Shown piece by piece: positions 44,021-54,548 of a stretch of 64,000 nt of DNA (position 1 is the first letter of the stretch; each line of letters begins with the position of its first letter). Position numbers and translations under genes: made by a program. The DNA is from Nannochloris sp. 'desiccata' (taxonomy: Eukaryota; Chlorophyta; Trebouxiophyceae; Chlorellales; Chlorellaceae), in contig JAGTXX020000011.1 in the NCBI GenBank assembly GCA_019044685.2, positions 682,001 through 746,000 on the forward strand, in the 5' to 3' direction. A model generated the notes under the pieces. The model did no database searches, was not told where the DNA came from, and saw only the letters and a program-made list of their open reading frames with translations.

Positions 44021-47016
44021 ATGAATGTCACCTCCATCCAAAATGGGGGTGGCTTGGTGGCTGCAACGCAGGAGCTGGAAGCAAGTGTTGCTCAAAATGG
44101 CCAAAACCAGGAAGTGATCCTAACTTTAGGACAAAATTGCTGTGCTGAAATACACAGATACTTTGAGATATATCCTTGTACTGTTCCGGTGAAAGCTGTT
44201 TTGGATGCCATTTTGGTTTTAAAGAGAGCACTATCCTCCATTGCTGCAAGAGCAACAACTGCTGAACAAAAGCTCTCAACTTTGGATCACCAGTTCTGGC
44301 ATGTGTCACTATTTCCAACTTTGAAATCATGCTGTTTCGATGAAAAGTACGTCCTTTGTGGTATATTTCAAAATCAAGCTTTATTATTTTCATCTTCCTC
44401 ACTCCTCCCCGCTACCCGCCTACTCACGGACAAAAATCGTGTCTTAAATTTTGCAGATGGCACCTAGCATTTATTCAAAATGAAACAGACCTAGGACACC
44501 CTCTACATGCATCATTTCAAGCTGCCGTGCGGGACATTTTTAAAGAGCAGCTCATTCTGTTCATCTCCAATGGCATAGCCTCGCAAACTCCCGAAGCTGG
44601 AGGCCTCTGCTTGGTGACCCCTCTTCACTTCTTCCTGGACCTAGCATCAACAGCTGCAGAGCTGATTGGGTGGAGAGATCCTCATGTAGAAACTGCACCG
44701 TACCTTCGCAATTATGGGCTGGTGAATATTTTGTGGTTGGGGGTTACTAAATGCTGGAGTGCTGTTCCAATCCAGCTGCACCTCTCTCTTACCGACCAGA
44801 AGCAGCAAGCTAATGCAGATCTAAGTGCAAATTTAGTGATTACACGCCTGCTAGATTATCTACACAAAGATTTCTCTACTATATGCAATAAAAGATTGAC
44901 GGCAGACGTCAATCTGATTCCATTTTGGACGGTGCAAATTTCAAAAATTCTGGCAGCCTACCCTGAAACTGCACCGATCGTCTGGAAAAAATTAAAGGAT
45001 TGGATTTCAACTGCGCGTGCTGAAGTAGCCAAAATAGAAATTGCAGAAGATTATCATGGAGCAGCAGTAATAGCCACACCTGGTACAGATTTTATACGTG
45101 CTGTCCATCAGGGTTCTTTCTGGGTGCGCCTAGCTCGCCTTACTCGACATGCTTTAAGTTCAATGCCTGCAGACTTAAGAATAGCATGCATCGAAGAATT
45201 ACGACACGAGCTGCATTCATTTAGGACGTCTTCTGGCGGTGGTTTGTCAACAAATGCCACCGCTCAATTTGTTTTTGCAACAGTTATAGATTTGGTTGGA
45301 CAAGCAGGAAGCATGCCGCCAAATTCTCGCAGCGACTATATGCCTTTATTTAAAGAAGCTATGCTGTGCGTACCTGGTGCATGCTTTGCCCCCGCTTTAG
45401 CCACCTGTAAATCAAGGGATACTACAGCAGATTCTCTCCTAGTTTTCGTGCTTTCTTTAGCTTCTGCCGCAGTGGCAGAAGAGAGGACCGACAAAACACA
45501 GCAGGCTTGGGAAGAGTGTCAAGTTGTTTTAATGGAAAGTTCTATGACCCCACACCCATATATGCTCAGTATAATGAGTACGATATGGAGTTCTGTCATG
45601 TATGTCTCGGAGGGTCCAACGACAAAACATTTCGTGGCAGCAATGCATGAGCTGTTATCCTCGGCTGCCGCCACGGAAGCAGCCGCAGCAGCTGCAGAAG
45701 GTGTGTTCAAGCCCAATTCCCCCACATCCCATCAATTAACGCATTTGCTTGGAGTTTTCCTTGCTTCAGTACCTAAAAAGATGGCAGAAAGCTTCTATGA
45801 AAGGTTTTTAAAGCTTGATAGCCAACATTGGGCAGCAGCAGATCTGTGTCAACTGGCGGCCTTGTCTGCAGTTCTTAGAGCGACGTCTCTTAGTGACCGA
45901 GCTGTGGGGTACAGTACCATTGCAAATCTACTAATAGATATGTGCAAGCACATCACATCGGGCATAATTGCCAACAATCCAGTGGAGAACAAATTTTCAT
46001 TGGATGGAAAACAACAGTCATTGCCAGCATCTATTCGCTTGTATTTGGCGTGGGCTGTGGACTGCTTGGGCGCTAGTTTAGAGACTGTACAGGCCTATTA
46101 TTTAGATTACGTAGAAGCGATTATTCCTACTCCTGTAGAAAAAGCAATAACCACAGTAGCGAAAACGTGCATGGCCTTGCTTGCTTTCCCTGATGCTGCT
46201 ACCGCTCCGTATTTACCTTCTGTTTTGCGTACTCTTCACCTTGCATGGAGGCTCCTTCCTACAGTTATAACTACCTTTGAGTTGGAAACCCTTAAATCCT
46301 CTATGGAGCAGTCCCTCCACGCCACCCCTGCTGCAGCGGCTGCTATCGCAGAACTGACCCCGGCCTTATCCACTCAATCAGCCCCTCCAAAATTTCTTTT
46401 TGAGACCCTATTAGGTCTCTCTCAAAGCGCCCCTTTACACTTTCTTGGTAGGGAAGCGTACGTCAAGTATGCGAAAGAGTGTGCTGATGATAATGTACTG
46501 GGTGCATTGCCCCGACAGTGGCTGGATCCGACAGGAATGAAATTAAGTGAGAAGGGACAACCGGTGATGCAGAGGTATTTATCAAGGATTTGCTGTATTA
46601 CTAGTGGGATACACTCTACTGCTCCAGGTACACTACACCCTTCATTAGCTGGAGAGGATAATACATTAGATTTAGAGATTAAGAGGGAGGTGGAAAAATT
46701 GGCGAGAGAAGCGGGTAGTAAGCTAGTAGCAATGCAAGTCAAGGCCATGGAGGTGTCGACCAAAATGGTTGGTGAGCAGCAGCAGCAGCAGCAGAAGCAG
46801 CAGAAGCAGAAGCTCTGCGATACTGCAGTGTTGATTGGACCCGGAATGGGAGCAGCTTCTGGATTGAAATCTGCAGCATTGCATGTGATGGAAGCAGTAG
46901 AGAATCTGCAAAAGGTATGGGTGTCTGTAGCAACAAGCTCAGGAGATGATGCTGTCGAGGTGGTGAGAGCAGTGACACAAGCACGAGATGCCTTGACAGC
47001 ATTGCTGAGTCAATAA
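44021..47016 (+). CDS. Large alpha-helical orphan protein
   Basis: Exon 1 (44021-44346) and exon 2 (44457-47016) join in phase 2, encoding 961 residues. The sequence is almost entirely helical, with leucine- and alanine-rich pairs typical of ARM/HEAT-like solenoids, and has no membrane segment or enzyme motif. The N terminus (residues 55-110) has LDAILVLKRALSSIAARATT and LSTLDHQFWHVSLFPTLKSC. Near the C terminus a Gln/Lys tract (CAG repeat, about 46776-46810) precedes a final helix, ALHVMEAVENLQKVW. The overall look recalls FIRRM/FLIP (C1orf112), the FIGNL1 partner in recombination, but the similarity is weak and from memory, so I give no symbol. The first intron falls at codon 109. TRAX follows on the same strand. 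Confidence 0.65.
46776..46810 (+). repeat. CAG/AAG trinucleotide tract coding for Gln/Lys
   Basis: An imperfect CAG run with AAG interruptions encodes a Gln-rich stretch in the helical orphan protein. Related CAG-type Gln tracts occur in SLC35F6, the Gln-rich orphan, uL13m and syntaxin 5, so this is a local compositional habit. Confidence 0.75.
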
Positions 47017-47283
47017 AAAATAGTTATATTCTATAAATATTTGTATCTCCATAGACTGCAGCCTTCATCGTGTAACCAAATGAGAAACTTAGATATCAAG
47101 CTTGATCAAGTGCAGGGGAAGCGGCTGCCTTGCCTTGCTACCACAACTTAAAGTATAGAAACACCGAGAGCAACCTGTATGCCAATCTATGCTTTTTCTG
47201 TAATGCTTCATATGGTATCACGTCCGATCTCGCTACTGAAGAAACAGATTCTTGTCGTTCCGCGTTTGTATCACAATCATAAA

Positions 47284-48130
47284 ATGTCAATTCAGCCAGC
47301 AAAGAGGCAGCGATCAGCTTCTGTAGCTGCGACTTCACCTTCTGTAGATATATCTGAATTTGATCAGATTGTACAAGAACTGTCGAGCTATGACCAGCAG
47401 CGCGAAATTGTAAGTCCTCTGCAGAACAAGATCATCACACACACCGCCTGGCAGCCGGCATTCTTGTTTCTGCTTCTTTCTATCACCAACACCGCCGCTT
47501 TATTCACTGCACCGCCTTGCACCGCCTTTGCGCGTATTCTTGTTTTCTCTAAAGGTTATCAAGCGCAGTCGAGATATTCAAAAACTATCCAAGCAAGCAA
47601 TTTACTCTTTACACCGAGGTGACGACTTTGATGCAAGCAATAAACTCAAATTAGCTGAAACAGCTGCAGCTGAGCTTGCTCCTTTGATTTCTCAGTCCCC
47701 TACATTACGCCACGGCTCGTTTTCAAACTCTATAGAAGAATATGCTGAGGCTGTTATCTTAAGAACGTATTTACAAGACGGCAGAGTCGCTACTAGAGAA
47801 GAAGTGCAATTGGCTGAAGTGGAAGAGTACCTAGGCGGTGTATTAGATTTTACTGGAGAACTCAATCGTATTGCAGTTGCTAAGGCGACTGTACGGGATA
47901 AAGAAGCAGTACAAAAGGCCCGAGATGTTGTTGAAACGTTGCAAGGTCAGTTTTTGCGCTTTGATTTACGCAACGGTGCTTTGAGAAAGAAGTACGATGC
48001 GCTTAAATATACTCTAAAGAAGCTGGAGAATACCTTGTATGAGCTCAGTTTGACAGAGAATGGGTTGGCAAGTAAGCCTGAAGACGTTCCTGATATTGTT
48101 GTTGTTGGTGGTGATGAAGACGGTCTTTAA
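47284..48130 (+). CDS. TSNAX: Translin-associated factor X (TRAX) homologue
   Basis: Exon 1 (47284-47409, from the second candidate ATG) and exon 2 (47555-48130) join in phase 0 to give 233 residues. Splicing restores REIVIKRSRDIQKLSKQAIY, the conserved translin-family opening helix. The TRAX-specific acidic residues for RNase activity appear present: EEYAEA (the two Glu of the EYxE pair) and LDFTGEL (the Asp). Translin itself lacks this catalytic set, so TRAX is preferred. TRAX with translin forms C3PO, an octameric nuclease that removes siRNA passenger strands and processes tRNA fragments. An in-frame ATG at 47179 would add 35 residues rich in Leu, Arg and Ser, resembling a mitochondrial presequence. 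Which start is used cannot be settled from sequence. Confidence 0.87.
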
Positions 48131-48335
48131 GAATTAAAGTTTATTTTTTATATTTGAACCTGTTCTCAACTGTCAGTGCGCATGTCGATGCAAAGGTAAT
48201 TACGATAAATCTATTGTATGCTAATGGGACAGGGTACATAGCATGTAGAAACTGGTTAGAAACTGTATGAAAAAAGATGGATATAAACTAAATTAACACG
48301 CTTGGCGTCCCAATAAGCAGACAGTACTGATAAAA

Positions 48336-49087
48336 TCACTGCTGCTGCTGCTGCTCGGCTGCATCTGTCGTCTTGCCAAGCCTATGTCCATACCGTTTCC
48401 AATATGCATGCGGATTAAACGGTTCAAATCCAGGCGGTAACACCAGCACACTTCCTTTTTCTCTCAACTTCCTCGGCGGCATTTCAAAATTAACAACATC
48501 AAGACCATCAACATTTTGATAATCATGCTCAGGACCTGGGTATATCCTCAATTTCCTCGCCATGGATCGTCTTAAATTGTTTTTTGGGAGCATGCCCATC
48601 ACTGCAGCACGTAGAACCTCGCCAGGTTTGCGTTCATGTTGTTCTTTTGCCGTCCGCTGTTTTAGACCACCGGGGTACCCAGTATGCCATCTGTACACCT
48701 TTCTATCCCATTTTCTACCTGTAAATTCTACATCTTGGGCATTAACTACTACAACGACGTCGCCGTCGTCTTTCCATGGGCTAAATGTGGGCTTATCTTT
48801 GCCCATCAAGACACGAGCAATTTGTGACGCTAGGCGGCCGACAACTTGGCCCTTGGCATCGACTATTCTAAATCGCAAGCCTTCTATGGATTTGAGACCC
48901 TGCAGATTATGATATGTTAGAAGCGTGAGTTAGTGATAACGGTGATAAAAATGAGGGCAAAGAGCAAGCAGCTCATGATACCTTTCGTTGGCTGCCGTAA
49001 TATCTCGACCAATCAATTGTCAAATAAGAGTGGCCATCTCTGCAATTAAATTAACGATGCTGCGATGCTTACCTTGAATAAAGACAT
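48336..49087 (-). CDS. Mitochondrial large-subunit ribosomal protein uL13, 5' end unresolved
   Basis: The main exon, complement(48336-48899), encodes GLKSIEGLRFRIVDAKGQVV then GRLASQIARVLMGKDKPTFS, RKVYRWHTGYPGGLKQ and MGMLPKNNLRR, a complete uL13 that resembles plant mitochondrial uL13 and has a Gln-rich tail. uL13 binds 23S-type rRNA early in large-subunit assembly. Upstream, complement(48982-49039) fits as an exon (open frame ending WSRYYGSQRK, good splice sites). A short exon with ATG TCT TTA TTC AAG followed by GTAAGC lies at complement(49073-49087). However, joining the three leaves the frame off by one base, so the start codon is uncertain. A one-base indel, another first exon, or a different acceptor would solve it. 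The core identification is firm. Confidence 0.85.
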
Positions 49088-49470
49088 TATATTTTTCTAG
49101 ATTAGACAAGGATAAAGGGAATTACTGTCTTATTGGCTTTAATTTTGACTCGTTCAGCTAAATTTCATCACTCAAGGATTATCTGCAAGAAGATAAGAGA
49201 CGCCCGCCTAGTCTAGTGATGGATTTACAATCAGATGGACTAACTTTAAATAAGGACGTACACCGGCCTCTTATTCTAGGCCTGCGAGGACATTGCAAAG
49301 CATGCACAATGCGGCATGGGCCAAAATTGGCATGAAAAGAACCGTGCTCCTCTAAGCGGCATTATCAGTAAATAATTCTTAAATCAGAGAACCCATTAAA
49401 CCCACATATAACCCATATTCTCGGACAACACCAAGCCGCCCGTGCTTTTTTAACTTTGAAAATTGCAAAG
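49088..49470. other. Divergent promoter region, uL13m / eIF6
   Basis: 383 bp between divergent 5' ends; it could also hold an undetected first exon of uL13m. No other feature is supported. Confidence 0.4.
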
Positions 49471-50410
49471 ATGGCTAATCGTTGCCAATTTGAAAACAGG
49501 TAAGCCTTGTAATCTCTATATATATTACCTTGATTATACTACATCAATTCACTTGTACTTGTCTTGATTTAATGTAGTAATGAAGTGGGCGTCTTCGCCA
49601 ACTTGACAAATGCATATTGCATTATTGCTCTCGGCGCAGCAGAAAACTTCTACAGGTTAGTAATTGACATATAGATGCCATACAATTCGCCATATATTGC
49701 ATAAACATCATACACCCTTCACAATAAATATCCTCATTTCTAATACCAAATCCCGCTCTTTTTCAAATACTTCTCGCAGTGTCTTTGAAGCTGAGTTGGC
49801 AGACCATATCCCTGTTATCAAGACCTCTATCGCCGGAACCCGTTTAGTAGGACGTATGACTGTAGGTAACCGCAACGGTCTCCTCCTTCCCAACACCACA
49901 ACTGATCAAGAAATGATGCAGATTAGAAATTCTCTACCTGACGAGGTTGTGGTCCAGCGTATAGACGAAAGGCTGTCTGCCCTCGGAAACTGCATCACCT
50001 GCAACGATTACGTCGCTCTCATCCACCCAGATCTCGATAAAGAAACTGAAGAGATCATAGCAGATGTTTTAGGCGTCGAAGTCTTTAGACAAACTGTGGC
50101 TGGAAATACATTAGTCGGCTCGTATGCCCGTTTTAGCAACCAAGGTGGCTTGGTAGCTCCTGGAACAACAGTGGAGGACTTGGATGAGTTGTCTAGCTTG
50201 TTGCAGGTACCTTTGGTTGCTGGTACTATCAATCGTGGTAGCGATGTTGTTGGATCTGGGATGGTAGTCAATGATTGGGCTGCTTTTTGTGGTTTGGACA
50301 CTACCTCAACTGAATTGTCGGTGGTAGAAAGTGTGTTCAAGTTGAGAGCTCATGATGCGTCTAAGATTGTAGGTGAAATGAGGGCTTCGTTGATTGATAG
50401 TATGATTTAA
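49471..50410 (+). CDS. EIF6: Eukaryotic translation initiation factor 6
   Basis: Exons 49471-49499, 49578-49655 and 49780-50410, both junctions in phase 2, encode 245 residues, the same length as the human protein. eIF6 is needed for 60S biogenesis in the nucleolus and binds the 60S surface to block premature joining with 40S. The five-fold pentein repeat pattern is visible: [77 protein letters not shown], and [20 protein letters not shown]. The first exon contributes under ten codons. A TGTAA occurs 67 bp past the stop. Confidence 0.97.
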
Positions 50411-50564
50411 AAGAACTTAAATTAGAATTAGAAATTTTAGATTAATGAAGAGATACGTTTAAATTTAGGAATGGCTTTTTGTAAAAAAATGAAAATTTGA
50501 AACTTTAGCAGGAAAAGCATCTAGTGAAATACACAATTGAAAGTATATATATTCATATTGCTGC

Positions 50565-52289
50565 CTACATATCCGTATTTTTGCTGTCTTCCTTCTCCTC
50601 TGATACTTCTTCTGAAGATTCTTGCTTCTTCCCCAGTGCATTAGAAGACCCTTTTGGCGGCTCTAGCCGACTCTTTCTGTGTTCACGCACTGCAGTAAGC
50701 AAATCCGCTGTTTGCTTGGCTCTTTCCGAAGCCGAATTTGCTCTTTCTTTCATCGCTTCTTTAATTTCTCGATTTTTCACCCTCTGGCAGGCACTATATA
50801 TGACGTCATTTACCATTGAACCCGCAATCGGGGCCAGAATATTACCTGTGAGCAAGAAACTAGTGCTCAATGTTGACCATTGTAAAAACTCAACAGTCGC
50901 CTCTACAGCAACAATCCACCTCTGTTGAATAACCACCCCTGAACGAAGTCTTTCAAGCAATCCAGCAACCACTTTTTTCTTCTTTTCAAGCTTTGTAGCA
51001 TCTTCAACTCTTTCTTTTCCATTTTTATCTCCACCTGTAGCAGCACTGCTGTTCCCTTTCTTTCTATCCTCTACAAAGTTTTGCAGCTGCTCCTTCGTAG
51101 CATCCAACAGCCGCAGCGGAAATAACTCCTTCTGCACTAATAAACCTACAGCGCCAACTGTCAGGCCAATGCCACCAAGAATTGCGCCCAATTGCGGCGG
51201 AGCCAGTTCCAGCCCAGTGCCTGGCAACACTACACTTTCTTCTACACCTGCATAGTACAAATTATCCGTACACCATCGTACTGCCAACACTAGTATGACC
51301 CCACGGTATAACATCTCTTCACTTACGTGGACTAAAAACAACAACAAAGCTTCCGAGGGCGGACTAAGGGAGCGCCCAATGTTGCTGACCACTCTACTCA
51401 TTTGGAGGCTTTGTAACGCGTCTCGTAGAGGGTGTTGATCCACTCGGACTGTCATTTTACGTTCTACATCAACCATATCAGGAAATAGTGGCTGTGGCGG
51501 CGGCGGCGGCGGAGGTTGTTCTTGTGGATTACGCTCGGCCCCATTAGTAAGAGTGCTGGTAACAGTCTTGGTGTCTGTATCAACGGCCATAGAGCTTTCA
51601 GTATCCAGGCTTATCACAGCATTAAGCAATGATTCAGTTGTAGAAGCGATGGTGGAGGTGGTAGCATTGTCATCTGCGCTTTGCTCATTTTCATTTGCTG
51701 CAGTAGGAGCTAAAGCGGCGGTGGTGCCGGTCCGAGTGTCCAAAATTTTTATACTTCCACCCACTTGAAGTTTTTCAGCGACATCTCGTGGCATCTTTAG
51801 CTTCATTGTACGGGTAGTGCGTTCAGGCTCCCAATTAGGTAGCAAGATGATCATATCCATTAAAGATGGCACAATCGCTAAAGCACAACCAATAGCAATT
51901 GCTTCGGAGTCAAACCGGAAAGTGCCCCAAGGATCAATATGTGCCCAATACCCCAAGGCGACTGCAATGCTACCGCGCACAGCAGGGTATTGGACTATGA
52001 GACTAAGGAGAAGGTTGAGCTCTCGGCGTTTGGGATCGTTTTCTTCTGGTGATGGTGGTGGCGTCCCGCCATTGCCTCCCTGGGCAGAAGGTATCAAAAA
52101 TCGTTTATGAGGAAGTCTATGGCTCGCATTGCTGCCGACATGCGTTACTCCTAAGGATGGTGTCCTGTATTTCACCCTTAGAGGGCTTTTATTGCAAACA
52201 TGTGAAGTAGATGGATGTTCAACAATTCGATTTTGGAACGAGGAAGATATCGTCCTCTGCCGGACAGCGGCGCCAGCAGAATGCACCAT
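50565..52289 (-). CDS. CPBP (CAAX-protease-like) membrane protein, probably plastid, active site divergent
   Basis: Single exon, 574 residues from ATG 52289. The N-terminal 70 residues are rich in Ser, Arg, His and Thr, with few acidic residues, and look like a plastid transit peptide. Two or three hydrophobic segments follow, then a long polar region with a Pro run, then the CPBP core with VSEEMLYRGVILVLAVRW, containing the EExxxR motif. Family members normally also have FxxxH and HxxxN motifs. Here the equivalent places read FLQWS and, after TGNILAPIAG, SMVND, so both histidines appear lost. A Lys-rich insert separates the core helices, and a charged coiled-coil tail ends the protein. CPBP proteins in plastids include SCO4/BCM-type factors; the function here is unknown and may be non-proteolytic. 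Confidence 0.78.
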   Translation of the reverse strand: MVHSAGAAVRQRTISSSFQNRIVEHPSTSHVCNKSPLRVKYRTPSLGVTHVGSNASHRLPHKRFLIPSAQGGNGGTPPPSPEENDPKRRELNLLLSLIVQYPAVRGSIAVALGYWAHIDPWGTFRFDSEAIAIGCALAIVPSLMDMIILLPNWEPERTTRTMKLKMPRDVAEKLQVGGSIKILDTRTGTTAALAPTAANENEQSADDNATTSTIASTTESLLNAVISLDTESSMAVDTDTKTVTSTLTNGAERNPQEQPPPPPPPQPLFPDMVDVERKMTVRVDQHPLRDALQSLQMSRVVSNIGRSLSPPSEALLLFLVHVSEEMLYRGVILVLAVRWCTDNLYYAGVEESVVLPGTGLELAPPQLGAILGGIGLTVGAVGLLVQKELFPLRLLDATKEQLQNFVEDRKKGNSSAATGGDKNGKERVEDATKLEKKKKVVAGLLERLRSGVVIQQRWIVAVEATVEFLQWSTLSTSFLLTGNILAPIAGSMVNDVIYSACQRVKNREIKEAMKERANSASERAKQTADLLTAVREHRKSRLEPPKGSSNALGKKQESSEEVSEEKEDSKNTDM

Positions 52290-52643
52290 TTTATAAATTA
52301 CGCCAGGAAAAAATGGTTAAAGGTTTCAATTGTTGAATGCACGTCTTATCCAATGACTGGCTGGGCTGGTTTTGCAGCCATTTTGGCGCTCAATCAAAAT
52401 TCAAGGTTCAAAAAATTTAAACTTATGTAAAGGCCTAAGAATGACCAAAAGAATCCCATATTGACGCATTGGAGTCAAGGCCAGAATTGAAATGGCTGGA
52501 AAAAGAAGTCTAAAGTTCATCCCGCAACTTCGGCAGCAGTTAGGCTCACCTACCGTCCCTGAAAGGCCCTGTTCCCTCAAAATTAATTTGAAACTAACTC
52601 TTACAAAGGCAGTATCACACATCAAAACTTTTCAACCAATATG

Positions 52644-52931
52644 CTATTCACTGGCACTTCTGCTTGTACTACGAGTCCTCTCAGCTCTTTCATCTTCTGT
52701 CCTCTTTCTTCGACTGACCAACGACGCCTCTCTGAGGTAAAGCTTATATTGACTTTTTCGCTCTGGCGAACACGTGGGGCACTCGCACGTATTTTCACAA
52801 GGGCACCACCCACCCTGAGATGAGTCATACCCACAGCCACAGCCTCCTTGGCAGCTCTCGCAGTTCACCAAGGGAGGTGGGTCAAATTTTGGTGGTGGGT
52901 CCTCCTCGAGTTCATCTTGCAATAAATCCAT
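52644..52931 (-). CDS. Small Cys-rich protein, metallothionein-like
   Basis: A 95-residue frame starts at ATG 52931. The N terminus is acidic and Pro-rich (ELEEDPPPKFDPPPLVN). It is followed by nine cysteines in 30 residues, spaced C-x2-C-x3-C-x-C-x9-C-x-C-x3-C-x-C-x2-C, with GWCPCENTCECPTC at the end. The C-terminal 35 residues are Arg/Ser/Glu-rich. CxC clusters suggest metal binding as in metallothioneins, but the basic tail is atypical and no specific family is recognised. No intron is needed. A TTATACT-like element lies about 60 bp upstream. Expression is unproven. Confidence 0.5.
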   Translation of the reverse strand: MDLLQDELEEDPPPKFDPPPLVNCESCQGGCGCGYDSSQGGWCPCENTCECPTCSPERKSQYKLYLREASLVSRRKRTEDERAERTRSTSRSASE

Positions 52932-53396
52932 CTTCAGCTCTGTTGTCAACCTCTCGCTACTCTCAACCTTGTTAATAATGTAGTAAATGAGTATAATAAG
53001 GTTTCATGGAGCATAATATGGCGATTTATTCCAAGACAAGGCCGGAAAACACCTGGGTGCTCTGACGTCAGCATGCTTTGCAATTTCCTGCCTTGACCAG
53101 GCAGCTGTCTTTTGTCTGCTGGAAACGAGGTCGCTGCAGGACCTCTAAAAGGTAAGCCTAAGCCTCAACAGTATCGATTTGAAGTTCTTCTTCTCTGTCT
53201 TGTGTCCCATCCTTCTCCCCTCTTCATATCTCTGTCTTTTTATGAGACATGCATCTTTGGTCCATTGTTGTTGTCTCCTGGAGGGTCGGAGCCACCCAGA
53301 AAGAAATCCCGCTTGGCAGCCTTTTCCCCTCAAACATAGTACCTGATATCTATCTATATTTACATCAAGACAGAATGTTTGTTAAAGTCAGCTATT
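52932..53396. other. Intergenic region with splice-like signals
   Basis: Between the Cys-rich and Lys-rich genes. On the plus strand an AAAAG/GTAAGCC donor lies near 53151 and a short open segment with PPRKKSRLAAF ends near 53339. These could be exons of a small unrecognised gene, but no complete start-to-stop model closes. ATGs at 53008 and 53020 give short frames that stop at 53064. Confidence 0.3.
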
Positions 53397-54352
53397 TTAA
53401 TCATATTGCTGTCGTAGAGCCATCTCCGCTTCAGATTTCCAATGGCTATGACTAGATTGCCCTTTCCCCCGCTGTTCCTTTTCTTTATCCTTTCTTTCTT
53501 GTCTTTTCCTCGGTAATTGCGCACCACCTACCCCTTTTCCAAGAAACTCTTCGACACACATTGCTTTACTGGACCTCGTATTCCCTCGATCTCTTCTCTC
53601 CTCTCTCTGTGATGGGCCACCGAGCATTGCTCCTTGAGCAGCACTGACAACAGGAGGAAGCTGTTGCGCTTTAAATCCACCATCAACGGCTTTAAATCGC
53701 TTTGCTGCTGCAGAGATAACTTTCGCCTGGGGCTGATCATCTTCAGCTGAACCTTTTGATTTTGGTGCCATGCGGGATATATCCCAGGATAACGGGGCTT
53801 CATTATTGCGCCGAGGTAATTCCTGGATTTGCCGGGTTGCCTCAGGATCTAGAAAAGCAGGAGGACCTTCTACAGCTGTGAATGCAGCGTCTACGGATGG
53901 TAATGTAATTGTTGGGGCTATACTCGCATTGTGGTCGTGGAGTTTGTCTGCAGCTTCACGAGCTCGGTAAGCAGCACTATCCTTGCTGCAGATTTTTAAT
54001 TAAATACATTTTAGGAGTTCATAATAATAATAATAAGATAGAATGCCTGAAAACTTCAAGATACACAAATACGACTAAGATTCTGTCACACTTACTTATC
54101 GTTATCAATAGATTCATCTGAAGAAGTGCTGCTGCTGCCGGTGGATCTTGGCGGTGGCGGTGCTTTTCTAGGAGGGCCAGCTGCAAACGGGAAGCGAAAT
54201 GGATCAGCCTAATACGAAGATTAAAACAAAGACAATGTAGCAAGAAATAATCTTAAATAAAATCCCAACTAAAATTTAAACTGACCATTCCACAGATCTA
54301 ATTGATCATCCTCATCGGGCACAGCTGCTGGTTCTGGGGCGATGGCGACCAT
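53397..54352 (-). CDS. Conserved Lys/Pro-rich protein of unknown function
   Basis: Exons are complement(54286-54352), complement(54096-54180) and complement(53397-53985), phases 1 and 2, 246 residues. The sequence begins MVAIAPEPAAVPDEDDQLDL, continues with a Pro/Ser region (PPRKAPPPPRS), then a more ordered part (SAAYRAREAADKLHDHNAS, LSWDISRMAPKSKG) and ends in a strongly basic block with QLPRKRQERKDKEKEQRGKG. The final WKSEAEMALRQQYD seems to be a conserved C-terminal signature that I have a sense of seeing in uncharacterised eukaryotic proteins. There is no enzymatic motif. Composition suggests a nuclear, RNA-related partner protein. The exon chain is well supported by three good splice pairs and a continuous frame. 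Confidence 0.72.
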
Positions 54353-54548
54353 TAAAATTCAGTTTTCTTATACCGTACAAATAAATAATTATGTGATAAA
54401 TAGAGAATACTGCCTGCTAACAAGGCTGAAAAGAAAAACAAAGGAGCCTCTCCCCCACGCCGCAGGGCGGCCCCATGCCTTGACAGCTCAGCCCAAACTG
54501 CCTCCAAAACCTTTACTTTTGAGAAATCGTATATCTTACAACTTTAGT

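Noticed and set aside
48415..48430. tRNA-like GGTTCAAATCC string
   Set aside because: It lies inside uL13m coding sequence and has no matching acceptor stem or anticodon arm around it.
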